Source: GMQP-bins7 sp963776565 (GTDB taxonomy: Bacteria > Actinomycetota > Thermoleophilia > Gaiellales > Gaiellaceae). From it: a stretch of DNA of 64,000 nucleotides. A model generated the notes under the pieces. The model was not told the origin of the DNA. It saw nothing but the letters and a program-made list of their open reading frames with translations, and ran no database searches. The translations under genes were made by a program, and so were the position numbers. Location: contig CAVZNF010000005.1 of NCBI GenBank assembly GCA_963776565.1, forward strand, positions 248,001-312,000. The letters run 5' to 3'. Shown piece after piece: positions 1 to 8,830 of this stretch (positions are counted from its first letter, which is position 1; every line of letters begins with the position of its first letter).

Positions 1-194
1 TCACCGCCGCCAAGCTGTGGTGCCGCCCTTCACCCGATGTCCAATCCCCCACCCACTTAGATCCGACCTGGCGGCGAATCTTGCGGCGCCTCAGATCGTG
101 AGGGGGACGTACACGGTGAGTGCTGGGCTTGGCACCACGCGCCGCTGCGTCCTTGTGCGAACGCGAGCTCCTTTGAGAAGGTGGGCGGTGAGTT

Positions 195-1881
195 ATGCGA
201 ACTCTCAGAGTTCTGGCATCGGCCTCGTCGCGTTTTCCGCGGTGAGCGCCACGGGCTCCGCCGCCGTTCCGCGTCCAGACGCCAGGTGCGGTTGTCGGGC
301 CTGGGGTAACGGCCGAGCTCGCGAACAGCGGTCGTGCGCGAGTCATCGTCGCGTTCCACGCGCAACCATCCCCATCATCCCGCTCACTAACGAGCATCGT
401 GCGAGACACAACTGCGATTCGTACCCGGGTGCTGAAGCGTCTAGGGCCAGGAAGCGCTTTCTCACCGACGGCTCGTTGGAATGCAGTGGCAGCCATGCCG
501 GGGCTCGTAACGCGTGCCGGCCTCAAACGGCTCTCCTCGGACCCCGAGGTCGCACGCATCGACTTAGACCGCGGCGGCCACGCGACAGATGCCGAAAGCC
601 TGCCGCTGATTGGCGGCGACGTCGCCCATTCTGAGGGTCTCACGGGCAAGGGCGTGACGGTCGCCGTGCTCGACAGCGGTATCGACGAGACCCACCCTGA
701 CCTGACGAGTTCCCTCGTCGCCGAACATTGCTTCGTCATACCCAACGGCTGCCCGAGCGGAGCGTCGGAGCAGGACGGCCCTGGAAGTGCGCGCGACGAC
801 CACGGGCACGGAACGAACGTCGCCGGAATCATCGCCGCGGATGGAAATGTCGCGCCCATCGGCGTCGCGCCCGACGTCTCTCTGGTCGCAGTGAGGGTGC
901 TCGAGAGCAGCGGTCGCTTCGAGACGTCCGCGCAAATCGTCTCCGCTTTGAACTGGATCGCGCTCAATCATCCCGAGGTCCGGGTCGTCAACATGAGCTT
1001 CGGCACCGATCAGCTCTTCTCTGGAACGTGCGACGCGGCAACCGCTTCCACACTCGCTTTCGCCTCGGCAGTCGCGACGCTTCGAGCGCGCGGTGTCACA
1101 GTCGTCGCGAGCGCGGGGAACAGCGCTTCCGCGACCTCGATGGCTGCCCCAGCCTGTGTCTCCGGCGTGATCGCTGTCGGAGCGGTGTACGACAGTTCTC
1201 TCGGCCCGGTCTCCTTTCCCAACGTCTGCACCGACGCACAGACTGCGGCCGACCAGGTGACCTGCTTCTCGAACGGCGGATCGGCGCTCGATCTGCTGGC
1301 CCCCGGTGCGCTCATCACGCTCGACCGGTCGAGGGGGCGGCATCTCAACGTACCTTGGCACCTCCCAGGCCTCGCCCCACGTCGCTGGTGCGACTGCTCT
1401 CCTTCTCCAGCGCGACCCCTCGCTCAGTCCGGATGCGATCGAGAGCCTCTTGAAGAGCACGGGTGCCCCCATTACCGATCCCCGCAACGGGATCACGACC
1501 CCCCGCATCAACGTTGCCGCTGCCTTGGGGCAACCACAGCCGTCGCCCCCTCCGACCCCGACGACTCCCGCGCCAGACCGCACGCCGCCCACTGTCCGCG
1601 CATTGGCCGGCTCCTATCATCCCGGCAGGCGAACTCAACTCAAGTTCAACATGCACGATGACAGCGGCGAGGCGCGCGTCGTTGAGAGGGTCTACGCAGC
1701 GAATGGTCGGATCTACAAGACGTTTCGCTCTGGATTCTCCGACACCAACAGAGGCACCGCGTTCTTCTACCCCTGGATCGCGCCGCGCGGCGCAAAGGGA
1801 ACCCTCAAACATTGTGGGCGTGCTTGGGACCGCGCCGGTAATGCCAGTCCGCTGAGCTGCGCGCCACTTCGACAACGCTAG
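195..1881 (+). CDS. Secreted subtilisin-like serine protease (frame-broken)
   Basis: Subtilase (peptidase S8) predicted to be exported and to cleave proteins outside the cell. The catalytic Asp lies in VAVLDSGIDETHPDL (near 665), the His in DDHGHGTNVAG (near 800) and the Ser in GTSQASPHVAG (near 1360). An N-terminal inhibitor I9-like prodomain (RVIVAFHAQP, near 340) precedes the catalytic domain, and a Pro/Thr linker leads to a C-terminal domain ending in ..GNASPLSCAPLRQR. Reading it through needs three single-base corrections: one missing base near 217, which restores a signal peptide MRTLRVLA-IGLVAFSAVSA from the ATG at 195; one extra base near 284; one extra base near 1320 (ACG[C]TCG). A GTG at 188 is an alternative start. 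Family assignment is sure; the exact N-terminus is not. Confidence 0.8.
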
Positions 1882-2273
1882 AGGGCCACGACGGCGTTCG
1901 ATGACCTCGGGGCGAGATCGGGGCGACGTGACCCGATGACCCTCTGTGACCCGCGTCGCTGTTGCTGCCTGGCTGAACCTCTCATCGGTCGCGGCCAGGT
2001 CAGCTACCCAATCCTCGCCCTCAGGGGAGAGGGGAAGAACGAGGACGCCAAGAGCCGACCTGGCCGCCCCGGTTCCTTCGGTGGCTCCCGATTGCCTCCT
2101 CTGTGGCTGGACGTAAGGCTCCGTCGTCGGCCCGTCGGGAAGGTCTCCGAGCGTCCCTCGAGACGTGCAACCGTCGAAAGGGTGCGACCGTCTAGTTCAG
2201 ACGCCTGCCTCTAGCTCGCGCGCCTCACCGTGACGAAGTCGGGAGCTGCGACGGCCGAGCCGGTCATCTACTG
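1882..2273. other. Non-coding stretch
   Basis: No reading frame here has convincing codon usage or a recognisable domain, and no tRNA or strong hairpin is visible. It separates the protease from a small hypothetical gene on the same strand and may hold that gene's promoter. Confidence 0.4.
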
Positions 2274-2741
2274 ATGAGCGAGGCGCATCTGGCAGAGGCA
2301 GCCAACGCCTTGAGGTACGTAAGCTGCTACGAATACTGCGAGGGGTCTGCGGTGCCCTACACGGATGACCGGGAGGAGTTCCACGGCGCAATGCGTCGCC
2401 TTCGGCGACTTCTCCTTGGGGATGGCATGGGTTCGCCAGGGAAGCTGAAGGGTGAGGACGCACAAGCACAGGCGACGCGAGATCTTCGTCGTATGCGAGA
2501 GGCGTTCGATGCCGTCGTCGCGAGGAGCGACGAAGGCCGCACAGAGAAGGCCGAGGTTGAAGCCCGCTTCGCCGATCTACAAGAGGAGCTCAAACGGATT
2601 GCCGCATCCACGGCGAGGCGGGCGGGCGGTGTCATCCCCTCACCGAAGCAGCCGACAGGTGGGAGCGCCGGCACCTCGAAGACTAGGACTGTCACCTCGA
2701 AGACGAGGCCGCGCTCATCTAAGCGGAAGCGGAAGCACTAG
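2274..2741 (+). CDS. Hypothetical protein with coiled coil and basic tail
   Basis: A 155-residue protein not recognised as a known family. Residues ~50-110 are charged and heptad-like (RDLRRMREAFDAVVARS, then EVEARFADLQEELKRIAAS), suggesting a coiled coil. The tail from ~120 is rich in Ser, Thr, Lys and Arg and ends in a run of Arg/Lys, so it may bind nucleic acid or anionic polymers; this is inference. The start ATG overlaps the TGA of the context CTACTGATGAG. It stands alone between a non-coding stretch and a convergent tRNA locus. Codon use matches neighbours less well than the housekeeping genes do, so lateral origin is possible. Confidence 0.55.
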   Translation: MSEAHLAEAANALRYVSCYEYCEGSAVPYTDDREEFHGAMRRLRRLLLGDGMGSPGKLKGEDAQAQATRDLRRMREAFDAVVARSDEGRTEKAEVEARFADLQEELKRIAASTARRAGGVIPSPKQPTGGSAGTSKTRTVTSKTRPRSSKRKRKH

Positions 2742-2907
2742 CCCGCGTCCAGTTCGCGCTCCTCGATCGTCAGCTTGACCGCTAGCTCGGGATCGTCGCC
2801 CCGCACCTCCTCGATGAACCGCTCGGCGTCCTCGCGGCGGACGAAGACCTCGAGCGAGTCGCCGAGCGCGAACGTGGCGCGGTCTGTTTCTGGCTCAACT
2901 AAGCGCA
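2741..2907 (-). CDS. Possible small protein downstream of tRNA-Glu
   Basis: A short acidic frame of about 55 codons ending ..VKLTIEERELDAG, read from a TTG inside the tail of the tRNA-Glu terminator. Composition (GDSLEVFVRREDAERFIEEVRGDDPELAV) is typical of real protein from this genome, and the stop abuts the convergent gene at 2741. The TTG at 2907 is the first usable start but has no clear ribosome site, so this could equally be the 3' remnant of a longer gene. No function is recognised. Confidence 0.4.
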
Positions 2908-2926
2908 AAACCGCGCAACGGCGCGG
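2907..2926 (-). terminator. Rho-independent terminator after tRNA-Glu
   Basis: On the minus strand CCGCGC-CGTT-GCGCGG forms a perfect 6-bp stem with a 4-base loop, followed directly by TTTT. It starts about 30 bases after the 3' end of tRNA-Glu and fits as its terminator. Confidence 0.7.
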
Positions 2927-2956
2927 CTTTGCGAGTCTTGCAGTTTGTACGGCCGA

Positions 2957-3029
2957 AGGCCCATACGGGATTCGAACCCGTGCCGCCGCCGTGAGAGGGC
3001 GGTGTCCTAGGCCACTAGACGAATGGGCC
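2957..3029 (-). tRNA. tRNA-Glu (CTC)
   Basis: Cloverleaf on the minus strand. The acceptor stem GGCCCAT pairs with ATGGGCC, the anticodon stem CCGCC/GGCGG encloses loop CTCTCAC with anticodon CTC, and the T arm contains GGTTCGAATCC. CCA is not encoded. It reads Glu GAG codons, which dominate in this GC-rich genome. Confidence 0.93.
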
Positions 3030-3074
3030 GTGGCGGACGCGAAGGGTACCGAATCGCGGTCGTAAGCTACGCGA

Positions 3075-3167
3075 GTGCCCGAGCCTCGATTCGCGCCACT
3101 CGTCTTCGAGCGACTCACCGAGGACGAGCAGCTCGAACCGCTCGCCGAGATCCTCGTTCGGTGCTAG
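3075..3167 (+). CDS. Possible 30-residue small protein
   Basis: A short frame from GTG encoding an acidic peptide (PEPRFAPLVFERLTEDEQLEP..), with codon use like neighbouring genes. It is divergent from tRNA-Glu and its stop overlaps the stop of the convergent minus-strand gene. Length alone makes it uncertain, and no family is recognised. Confidence 0.35.
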   Translation: MPEPRFAPLVFERLTEDEQLEPLAEILVRC

Positions 3168-3370
3168 ACGGCCTCGGGCTCGCGCGTGTCGAGGCGTGCC
3201 TCGAAGTCGCGCCTGATGCTCTCACCGCTCGAGAGCACCGTTTCGTAGCGAACGCGTCGCGGCGGGAGCTTCACGATGCGGACGTTCTCGTCGCGGTCGC
3301 CGTGGCAGCGCGCGTATGCCGCGGCCTCATCGAGGGGCCGAAGGCGGTCGCGCTTCCGCTGTCCCCACAC
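3164..3370 (-). CDS. Hypothetical 68-residue protein
   Basis: Short minus-strand frame from GTG with a basic first half (RKRDRLRPLDEAAAYARCHGDRDENVRIVKL) and an acidic C-terminus (SGESIRRDFEARLDTREPEAV). Codon use is typical of this genome. It follows the transglycosylase gene by about 85 bases on the same strand and may share its transcript. Function unknown. Confidence 0.45.
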   Translation of the reverse strand: MWGQRKRDRLRPLDEAAAYARCHGDRDENVRIVKLPPRRVRYETVLSSGESIRRDFEARLDTREPEAV

Positions 3371-3455
3371 GTTCCCGGGACACCTACCAGAAGGACGTCG
3401 TCCAGCGCGACCCGGGCGCGGAGGATGCGTCCGCAGTTTGCGCCAATCCTCTCGA

Positions 3456-4055
3456 TCAGCTGACAGCCCAGCCGCAGCTCCACGGGCTCCAGTCGCGACC
3501 CGAGCGGACGAAGTAGCGATGAGCCGCCACCGCCTGCTCGCGCGCCGACGCGCCGTGCCCGAACAGCCTTCGCTCGTACGAGCCCATCTGGAAGAGGCCG
3601 AGGTACTGGCCGTTCTGTGCGGCCGGCCGCAGGCGGGACTCGCACCACGCGACCGCAACCGCTTCCTGGCAGTAATCGCCGAAGACAGAGCAGATCGCGG
3701 CCTTCGGCGGCATTGCGGCAAGCCGTCGCGCATCGCGCCTGTGCACCTTTGCCCGGAGAGCTGCGACGGTCGCCGTGAGTTGCCGCACACGCTGCTTGGC
3801 ATAGGCCAGTGAGGACGTCGCGTTCGTCCGGTGCTCGCTCGAGCTGAGGAGAGAACGGTGCGTCTCGAAGAATCGGATGGTTCCGCGGTAGCGCTGGAGA
3901 GCTGCGACCTTGCGTTCGAGCTGCTGGTCGAGGGTCAGTGCTCTGTGAACCGTCTTCGCCGTGCGAGGAGCGGGCGCCGACGGGGCCTTCATCGCTGCCG
4001 CAGCGGCCTGCGTCACGAGAACGAACGCAAGCAGGCCAACGAGTAGGACTCTCAA
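3456..4055 (-). CDS. Secreted lysozyme-like transglycosylase domain protein
   Basis: About 199 residues with an N-terminal signal peptide (RVLLVGLLAFVLVTQAAAAA). A charged helical linker at ~45-105 follows (LDQQLERKVAALQRY; SSLAYAKQRVRQLTATVAALRAKV), and then a C-terminal lytic-transglycosylase-like domain with AVAVAWCESRL carrying the likely catalytic Glu, GLFQMGSYERRLFG, and a terminal WSPWSCGW. Expected to cut peptidoglycan outside the membrane. The start chosen is TTG at 4055 because a strong AGGAGG (minus strand, 4063-4068) sits 7-8 bases upstream and the signal peptide begins exactly there; a longer frame from 4142 has no such support. Upstream lies an AT-rich palindrome that may control it. 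Confidence 0.75.
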   Translation of the reverse strand: MRVLLVGLLAFVLVTQAAAAAMKAPSAPAPRTAKTVHRALTLDQQLERKVAALQRYRGTIRFFETHRSLLSSSEHRTNATSSLAYAKQRVRQLTATVAALRAKVHRRDARRLAAMPPKAAICSVFGDYCQEAVAVAWCESRLRPAAQNGQYLGLFQMGSYERRLFGHGASAREQAVAAHRYFVRSGRDWSPWSCGWAVS

Positions 4056-4160
4056 ACGGTTTCCTCCTGAGCGGGGACAGGTACGCGGCCCGCAGGGGAC
4101 CGCTCGTGTCTCTCGATCGAACCACCGTACACGAACCGACACAACGCCGGTCCGTACCCC

Positions 4161-4196
4161 TTACAAATGGATAAGAAACCCTGTTACGAGCGTAAC
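4161..4196. promoter_or_regulatory. AT-rich region with perfect palindrome
   Basis: A locally AT-rich segment (TTACAAATGGATAAGAAACC) is followed by GTTACG-AG-CGTAAC at 4183-4196, a perfect inverted repeat. It lies about 110-140 bases upstream of the transglycosylase start and upstream of a divergent small frame. It is likely a promoter/operator; which direction it serves is not shown. Confidence 0.4.
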
Positions 4197-4233
4197 CGAG
4201 CGTGACAACGTCGCGAGGCTGGCGGTCTCGACG

Positions 4234-4437
4234 CGGATGACCAGCAACCGCGGGAGAGAGTGACCTCCGCGCCGAGCTTAAGACCGACCCGCTGGCGGCG
4301 CTCGCTGCGGCCGGCTTCCCGGACGCTGCCACTGGGTCGTTGTTGACCGTTCTCGACATTCAAGGCGAAGCGCGGGCGATGCTGCCTGAGGTCGTCGCGC
4401 ACCACCATCAGCAGCCGCCACCCAGGGCCAAGTGCTG
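4234..4437 (+). CDS. Small protein with possible leader-peptide-like N-terminus (frame-broken)
   Basis: A frame encoding DLRAELKTDPLAALAAAGFP.. and ending ..VVAHHHQQPPPRAKC. It has no start in frame, but ATG at 4234 (TSNRGRE) joins it if one extra base is removed near 4258-4260 (GAG[T]GAC). The result is ~66 residues. The LKTDPLAALAAAGF segment loosely resembles the Nif11/NHLP leader style of ribosomally made peptides, but this is only visual similarity, and no maturation enzyme is visible nearby. It could be an unrelated small acidic protein. Confidence 0.35.
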
Positions 4438-4581
4438 ATCATCCTCTTCGGAAGCGCAGCGGTCACCGACACGATTCGAAGCGCGCTGCGAACACGTAAC
4501 TGAGAGAGCACTTAGCCGCACAGCTCGCACGCGCGAGATTTTCAATTCGGCGGCGGCACGACCGTTGCTCGCGCGTCCGGT

Positions 4582-5766
4582 TCAAGAGTCGGCGACCGTC
4601 GTCGCAGTGAAGTGTTCGCTTGCACCGGTCGACGGGGTTGCGCAGCTGATGTCCGGCTCTCGAAGATCCCGCTCGGCAAAGGCGCTCACGATGCTGGATC
4701 TGATACTCGCTTCGGCCGTCCTGTCTGCGAGCACGAGTACGGAGCCACCGAAGCCGCCTCCGATCATGCGAGCGCCGAGTGCGCCCCCCCGCTCGGCGGC
4801 TTCCACAGCGAGGTCCAGTTCCACACAGCTGACCTCATAGTCGTCCCGCAATGAGACATGGGAGCCGGTCAGGAGTGGGCCAAGGTCCTCGAGCAGGCCC
4901 TCCTCAAGGACATGCACGGCTGCACAAACACGCGCGTTCTCTGTGACGACGTGCTTGACACGACGAGCGAGATTGAGATCGTGCAGCTCGCCGGTCGCCA
5001 CTTCGAGATCAGCGACATGAAGGTCGCGGAGCGCTCGCACGCCGAGCTGCTTTGCTGCTCGTTCGCAGCTCCGTCGACGATCAGCGTACGCACTCGATGC
5101 GAGCGTGTGGCGGACCTTTGTATCGACCAGGAGCAGGGTGTGGCCGCTCGAAGCAGGGTCAAGAGGGACATGCCGACGATCGAGGTCGCGCGTGTCGATG
5201 AAGAGGACGTGGCCGGCAGTGCAGAGGAGAGCAGCAAGCTGGTCCATCGGGCCGCACGGAACGCCTACAAACTCTCGCTCGGCTTTCTGGCATGCGAGTG
5301 CTAGGTCGACGCGGGAAAGTTGCACTCCTGCAAGGTCTGCGATCGCGCAGCCAACCGCGCACTCGAGTGCGGCGGACGACGAAAGGCCGGCCCCGAGGGG
5401 CACTCTGCCGGAGACCAACAGGTCGAGACCCCCAGTCGCTCCAAGTGTGCGCAATGCCCAGACGACACCCAACGGGTACGCCGACCACCCTTCTGGGCGT
5501 GCGTCCGGGCTGAGACTGTGCGCCTCGACCGCAGCGACCTCAGACGGCACCTGCACTGATCGTGCGACGACCCACCCGTCGACGCGATGGCTTGCTGCTG
5601 CGTACACCCGCTGCTCGAGTGCGAATGGGAGTACGAACCCTTCGTTGTAATCCGTGTGCTCACCGATGACGTTTACACGACCGGGGGCCGACCAGATGGT
5701 CTCCGGCGAGTGGCCGAAGACCTGCTGAAAGCGGTCGGCGAGAGCAGCGGCTTCATTCACGGTCAC
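4582..5766 (-). CDS. galK: Galactokinase
   Basis: Phosphorylates galactose to galactose-1-phosphate with ATP (Leloir pathway, cytoplasm). At 394 residues it has normal length and is intact. The galactokinase signature APGRVNVIGEHTDYNEG is at ~27-43, the GHMP ATP-binding loop GAGLSSSAALE at ~120, the catalytic-base segment CGPMDQLAAL at ~170, and the C-terminal glycine-rich GARMIGGGFGGSVL at ~335. The start is GTG at 5766 with GGAG just upstream. No galT, galE or sugar transporter is adjacent, so it appears isolated from other galactose genes in this window. Reading is unambiguous. Confidence 0.93.
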   Translation of the reverse strand: MTVNEAAALADRFQQVFGHSPETIWSAPGRVNVIGEHTDYNEGFVLPFALEQRVYAAASHRVDGWVVARSVQVPSEVAAVEAHSLSPDARPEGWSAYPLGVVWALRTLGATGGLDLLVSGRVPLGAGLSSSAALECAVGCAIADLAGVQLSRVDLALACQKAEREFVGVPCGPMDQLAALLCTAGHVLFIDTRDLDRRHVPLDPASSGHTLLLVDTKVRHTLASSAYADRRRSCERAAKQLGVRALRDLHVADLEVATGELHDLNLARRVKHVVTENARVCAAVHVLEEGLLEDLGPLLTGSHVSLRDDYEVSCVELDLAVEAAERGGALGARMIGGGFGGSVLVLADRTAEASIRSSIVSAFAERDLREPDISCATPSTGASEHFTATTVADS

Positions 5767-5964
5767 TCCTAGCGCGAAGCGTCTCCGTCTGCGCCACTCG
5801 GGCTCTCTGCTGCTCGAGATCGATTGGACTTTGATGAGTGACGAGTTGCCAAAAGACCCGATTGCGTCTGGGATTCAGACGCTACCAGCCCGTGCCGGTC
5901 ATCCAACGGCCATTGGGCGCTGGTGCCTAATCAGAGCCGGAGCGTGTCGCCATCCAGGAAACAG

Positions 5965-5987
5965 AAAGCCCGCCGTTTCCAGCGGGT
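5965..5987 (-). terminator. Likely terminator after tRNA-Gln
   Basis: Minus-strand CCCGC...GCGGG stem (82-86 with 69-73 of the 5900s) followed by CTTT, beginning about 10 bases beyond the tRNA-Gln 3' end. The stem is short but position and tail fit. Confidence 0.45.
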
Positions 5988-5996
5988 TCCATGAGG

Positions 5997-6067
5997 CTGC
6001 GGGGCAGGGATTCGAACCCCAACTTCCTGGTCCAGAGCCAGGCGTCCTGCCGTTAGACGACCCCGCA
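5997..6067 (-). tRNA. tRNA-Gln (CTG)
   Basis: Minus-strand cloverleaf. The acceptor stem TGCGGGG pairs with CCCCGCA, the anticodon stem CCTGG/CCAGG encloses loop CTCTGGA with anticodon CTG, and the T arm contains GGTTCGAATCC. The first base U is typical of tRNA-Gln. CCA is not encoded. Confidence 0.92.
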
Positions 6068-6092
6068 ACGGCGGGGGGAGTGTAGCGATCGG

Positions 6093-6990
6093 CTACGGCG
6101 TTTTCGGCTCCCCGATCTCGAGCCGGTACACCGGAACGAGGCGCTTCTCGGCCTCCGTGTCGATACGCGCGACCACCTCGACGTACGGCTCGAGACCGGA
6201 GCCGCGCAGCTTCGCCTTGAGCAGACCGTCGACCTGGTAGATGCCCGACGAGTTGTTCATGACGATCTCGACCATGACCGGTCGCGTGTCGCCGTCGGTG
6301 ATCCGCACCTCGTCGATCGCGGCGGCGGAGAGCGAGTGGATCGACACCGAGCCGCGCTCGAAGGGGATGCGCGAGCGACCCTTCGCCAGGTCGAGGGCAT
6401 CGGCGACGCGCAGGACGCCGGCCTCGAGCGACAGCGGCTCGCCGTCGGCGCGGTGGCTCGTGATCGCCTGCAACGCCTCCGACACGACCACCGTGAGCTC
6501 GGGCTCCTCGTAGACGCCCTCGAGGAGCTCGCGCATCTTCGGCTCTGCGAGGAACAGGCTCCAGTCCTCGTGATCGCGCCGATGGATCGACATGCCGACG
6601 TCGTGGAGAAACGAAGCGAGAACGACGACGACTTCGGAGTCGTCCGCACTCATGCGGTAGTCGCTCTGGAGAGACGGTTCGACGCCATGCTTGACGAGCA
6701 GTCGCAGAAGCCGGAGCGCGATGTTCGCGACGATCTGGACGTGCACCCACGAGTGGTCGTTGATCTGGAGCCGGAGCACCGCGTTGACGTTCGAGACATG
6801 CCACCAGGCTTTGATCTGCGCGTCGGCATTGACGTTCTCGAGCACGCGTCGGAGCTTGCGGTTTCCGCGGGCGGGAACCCGCAGCTGCATCGGCGCGATC
6901 GCCTCGGCCGGGGTGAGGCGCGCCTCGGCGAGAACGTCGGCCTGCGGGATCTCGACGACGTCGTCCGACTCTGGGCGTGGTGTCGGCCAT
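6093..6990 (-). CDS. HD-domain phosphohydrolase-like protein (one frame break)
   Basis: About 298 residues. An HD metal-binding motif lies in VLASFLHDVGMSIHRRDHEDW, with conserved His residues upstream (WVHVQIVANIALRLL) and a following ITSHR segment, so a metal-dependent phosphohydrolase fold is expected; the substrate cannot be read from sequence. The C-terminal third (DEVRITDGDTRPVMVEIVMNN) is a beta-rich extension. The ATG at 6990 (MADTTP..) joins the main frame only after removing one extra base near 6973-6975 (ACG[C]CCA); otherwise translation would start at an internal ATG at 6887. It lies 34 bases downstream of the ABC exporter on the same strand. Confidence 0.7.
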
Positions 6991-7024
6991 CTCGTGAGCT
7001 TAGAAGCTCGTGCGGCGGCCGGGG

Positions 7025-8830
7025 CTACGCGACCTCGGCGGCCCAGTCGCCGTACAGGCGCGTGTACGGGCCGGGCCGCGCGATCAGCTCGTCGTGCGTG
7101 CCGACGTCGACGATGTGGCCGTGGTCGAGCACGACGATCATGTCCGCTCGCCGGATCGTCGAGAGGCGGTGGGCGATGATGAACGCGGTTCGTCCTGTGA
7201 GGAGACGCCGCAGGCCGAGGTCGATCTTGCGCTCCGTCCCGATGTCCACGGAGGACGTCGCCTCGTCGAGGATGAGGATTCGCGGATCGGCGAGGAGCGC
7301 GCGCGCGAACGCGAGGAGCTGCCGCTGGCCGAGCGACAGCTTGAAGCCGCGCTCTCCGACCTCGGTGTCGAAGCTCTCCGGCAGCTCCTCGATGAAGCCG
7401 TCGGCGCCGACGGCCGCCGCCGCGGCTTCGACCTCGGCCCGAGAAGCGCTCGGTCGGCCGAACGCGATGTTGTCGGCGATCGAGCCTGCGAAGAGGAAGC
7501 CCTCCTGGGGAACGATGCCGAGCTGGCGCCGCAGCGACTCCTGCGTCACGTCGCGCAGGTCGGTGCCGTCGATCGTGAGCACGCCGGCCCGCGGGTCGTA
7601 GAAGCGCGCGAGCAGCTTTGCGATCGTCGACTTCCCGGCGCCGGTGTGGCCGACGAGCGCGACGGTCGTTCCCGCGGGCACGTCGAGATCGAAGTCGTGG
7701 AGGACGTCCGGGAGGTCGCCGTACCCGAAGCGGACGTGGTCGAAGCGAACGTGGCCGTCGATGCGTCCGAGCTCGCGTGCGGTCGATGCGTCCACGATGT
7801 CCGGTTCTTCGTCGAGGACGGCGGTGATCCGATCGAGCGCCGCGGTCGCCGACAGGAACGTGTTGTAGAGCTGTGACAGCTGCTGAACGGGATCGAAGAA
7901 GTTCCCGAGGTAGAGCGTGAACGCGAGCAGCGTGCCGATCGTCATGTTGCCGTCGACGACGAGCCAGCCTCCGAGCCCGAGGACGATGGCGGTGGCGACC
8001 GACGAGAGGATGTCGACCGCCGGGAAGTAGATCCCGTTGAGGACGACCGTCTCGTAGTTGGACTCGCGGTAGCGCTCGTTCACGCCGCGGAACGTGGTCT
8101 GGCTCGTCGGCTCGCGCGTGAACGACTGCACGACGCGCATCCCGGAGATGTCCTCGGCGAGGGTCGCCGTAACCAGGCCGAGTCGCTCGCGCACACTCTT
8201 GTAGGCGCGGTTCGAGCGCGAGCGGAACCAGCCCGTCGCGAGAGCCATGAGAGGAAGGACGAGGAGCGTCGCGAGGGCGAGGCGCCAGTCGAGCAGGAAC
8301 AGAACGACGATCGTCCCGACGAGGACGAGCGAGTTCTGCACGAGGCTCGAGATGCCGTCCGTGACGAGCTGGTCGAGCGCCTCGACGTCATTCGTGATCC
8401 GGCTGACGATCGCACCTGTCCGGTTGCGCTCGTAGTAGCCGAGCGACAGGCGTTGCAGGTGGCCGAAGAGCTGGATGCGGAGATCGGCGAGCGCCCGCTC
8501 GCCGACCCAGCCGGTGAAGTACGTCTGAGCGCCGGACAGGACGAAGGCCGCGATGCCCGCGGCCACGAAGGCGACGACGACGAGCGAGAGCGTGTGGAGA
8601 TCGCCGGCCTCGATGCCGTCATCGACGGCGAGCTTCGACAGATACGGCGGGAGGAGGGCGACGCCCGTATATGCGACGAGGGTGGCGATTGCGAGAGCCG
8701 TTCGGGCGCGGTACGGGCGTGCGAGGCGGAGGAGCACGCGGACTCGCCGGCGCGTCTGGCGCCACGACCAGTCCTCGATCTGTGCGCCCCGCTCGTCCGT
8801 GAGATGGCTTCCGAACTGCCAGACCTTCAT
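7025..8830 (-). CDS. ABC exporter half-transporter, subunit 2
   Basis: A 601-residue type IV ABC exporter half: six-helix membrane domain (~45-330) then an ATPase domain. Walker A is GHTGAGKST, Walker B is ILILDEATSSVD with the catalytic Glu, and the H-loop is IIAHRLSTI. The signature is LSLGQRQ rather than LSGGQ. It pairs with the upstream gene, overlapping by 4 bases (ATGA), to form a heterodimeric multidrug or lipid exporter. The consensus ATP site would use this Walker B plus the partner's signature, and the degenerate site would use this altered signature plus the partner's DD Walker B. Substrate unknown. Intact frame. Confidence 0.88.
   Translation of the reverse strand: MKVWQFGSHLTDERGAQIEDWSWRQTRRRVRVLLRLARPYRARTALAIATLVAYTGVALLPPYLSKLAVDDGIEAGDLHTLSLVVVAFVAAGIAAFVLSGAQTYFTGWVGERALADLRIQLFGHLQRLSLGYYERNRTGAIVSRITNDVEALDQLVTDGISSLVQNSLVLVGTIVVLFLLDWRLALATLLVLPLMALATGWFRSRSNRAYKSVRERLGLVTATLAEDISGMRVVQSFTREPTSQTTFRGVNERYRESNYETVVLNGIYFPAVDILSSVATAIVLGLGGWLVVDGNMTIGTLLAFTLYLGNFFDPVQQLSQLYNTFLSATAALDRITAVLDEEPDIVDASTARELGRIDGHVRFDHVRFGYGDLPDVLHDFDLDVPAGTTVALVGHTGAGKSTIAKLLARFYDPRAGVLTIDGTDLRDVTQESLRRQLGIVPQEGFLFAGSIADNIAFGRPSASRAEVEAAAAAVGADGFIEELPESFDTEVGERGFKLSLGQRQLLAFARALLADPRILILDEATSSVDIGTERKIDLGLRRLLTGRTAFIIAHRLSTIRRADMIVVLDHGHIVDVGTHDELIARPGPYTRLYGDWAAEVA

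Noticed and set aside
1..187. Possible end of an upstream gene at the window start
   Set aside because: No frame has convincing codon usage or motif; too short to judge.
2650..2712. Imperfect repeat ACCTCGAAGAC in the 3' part of the small hypothetical gene
   Set aside because: Two copies inside a low-complexity Lys/Thr/Ser tail; explained by coding repeats.
5831..6085. Plus-strand open frame of 84 codons
   Set aside because: It runs through tRNA-Gln on the opposite strand and its terminator; composition is not protein-like.
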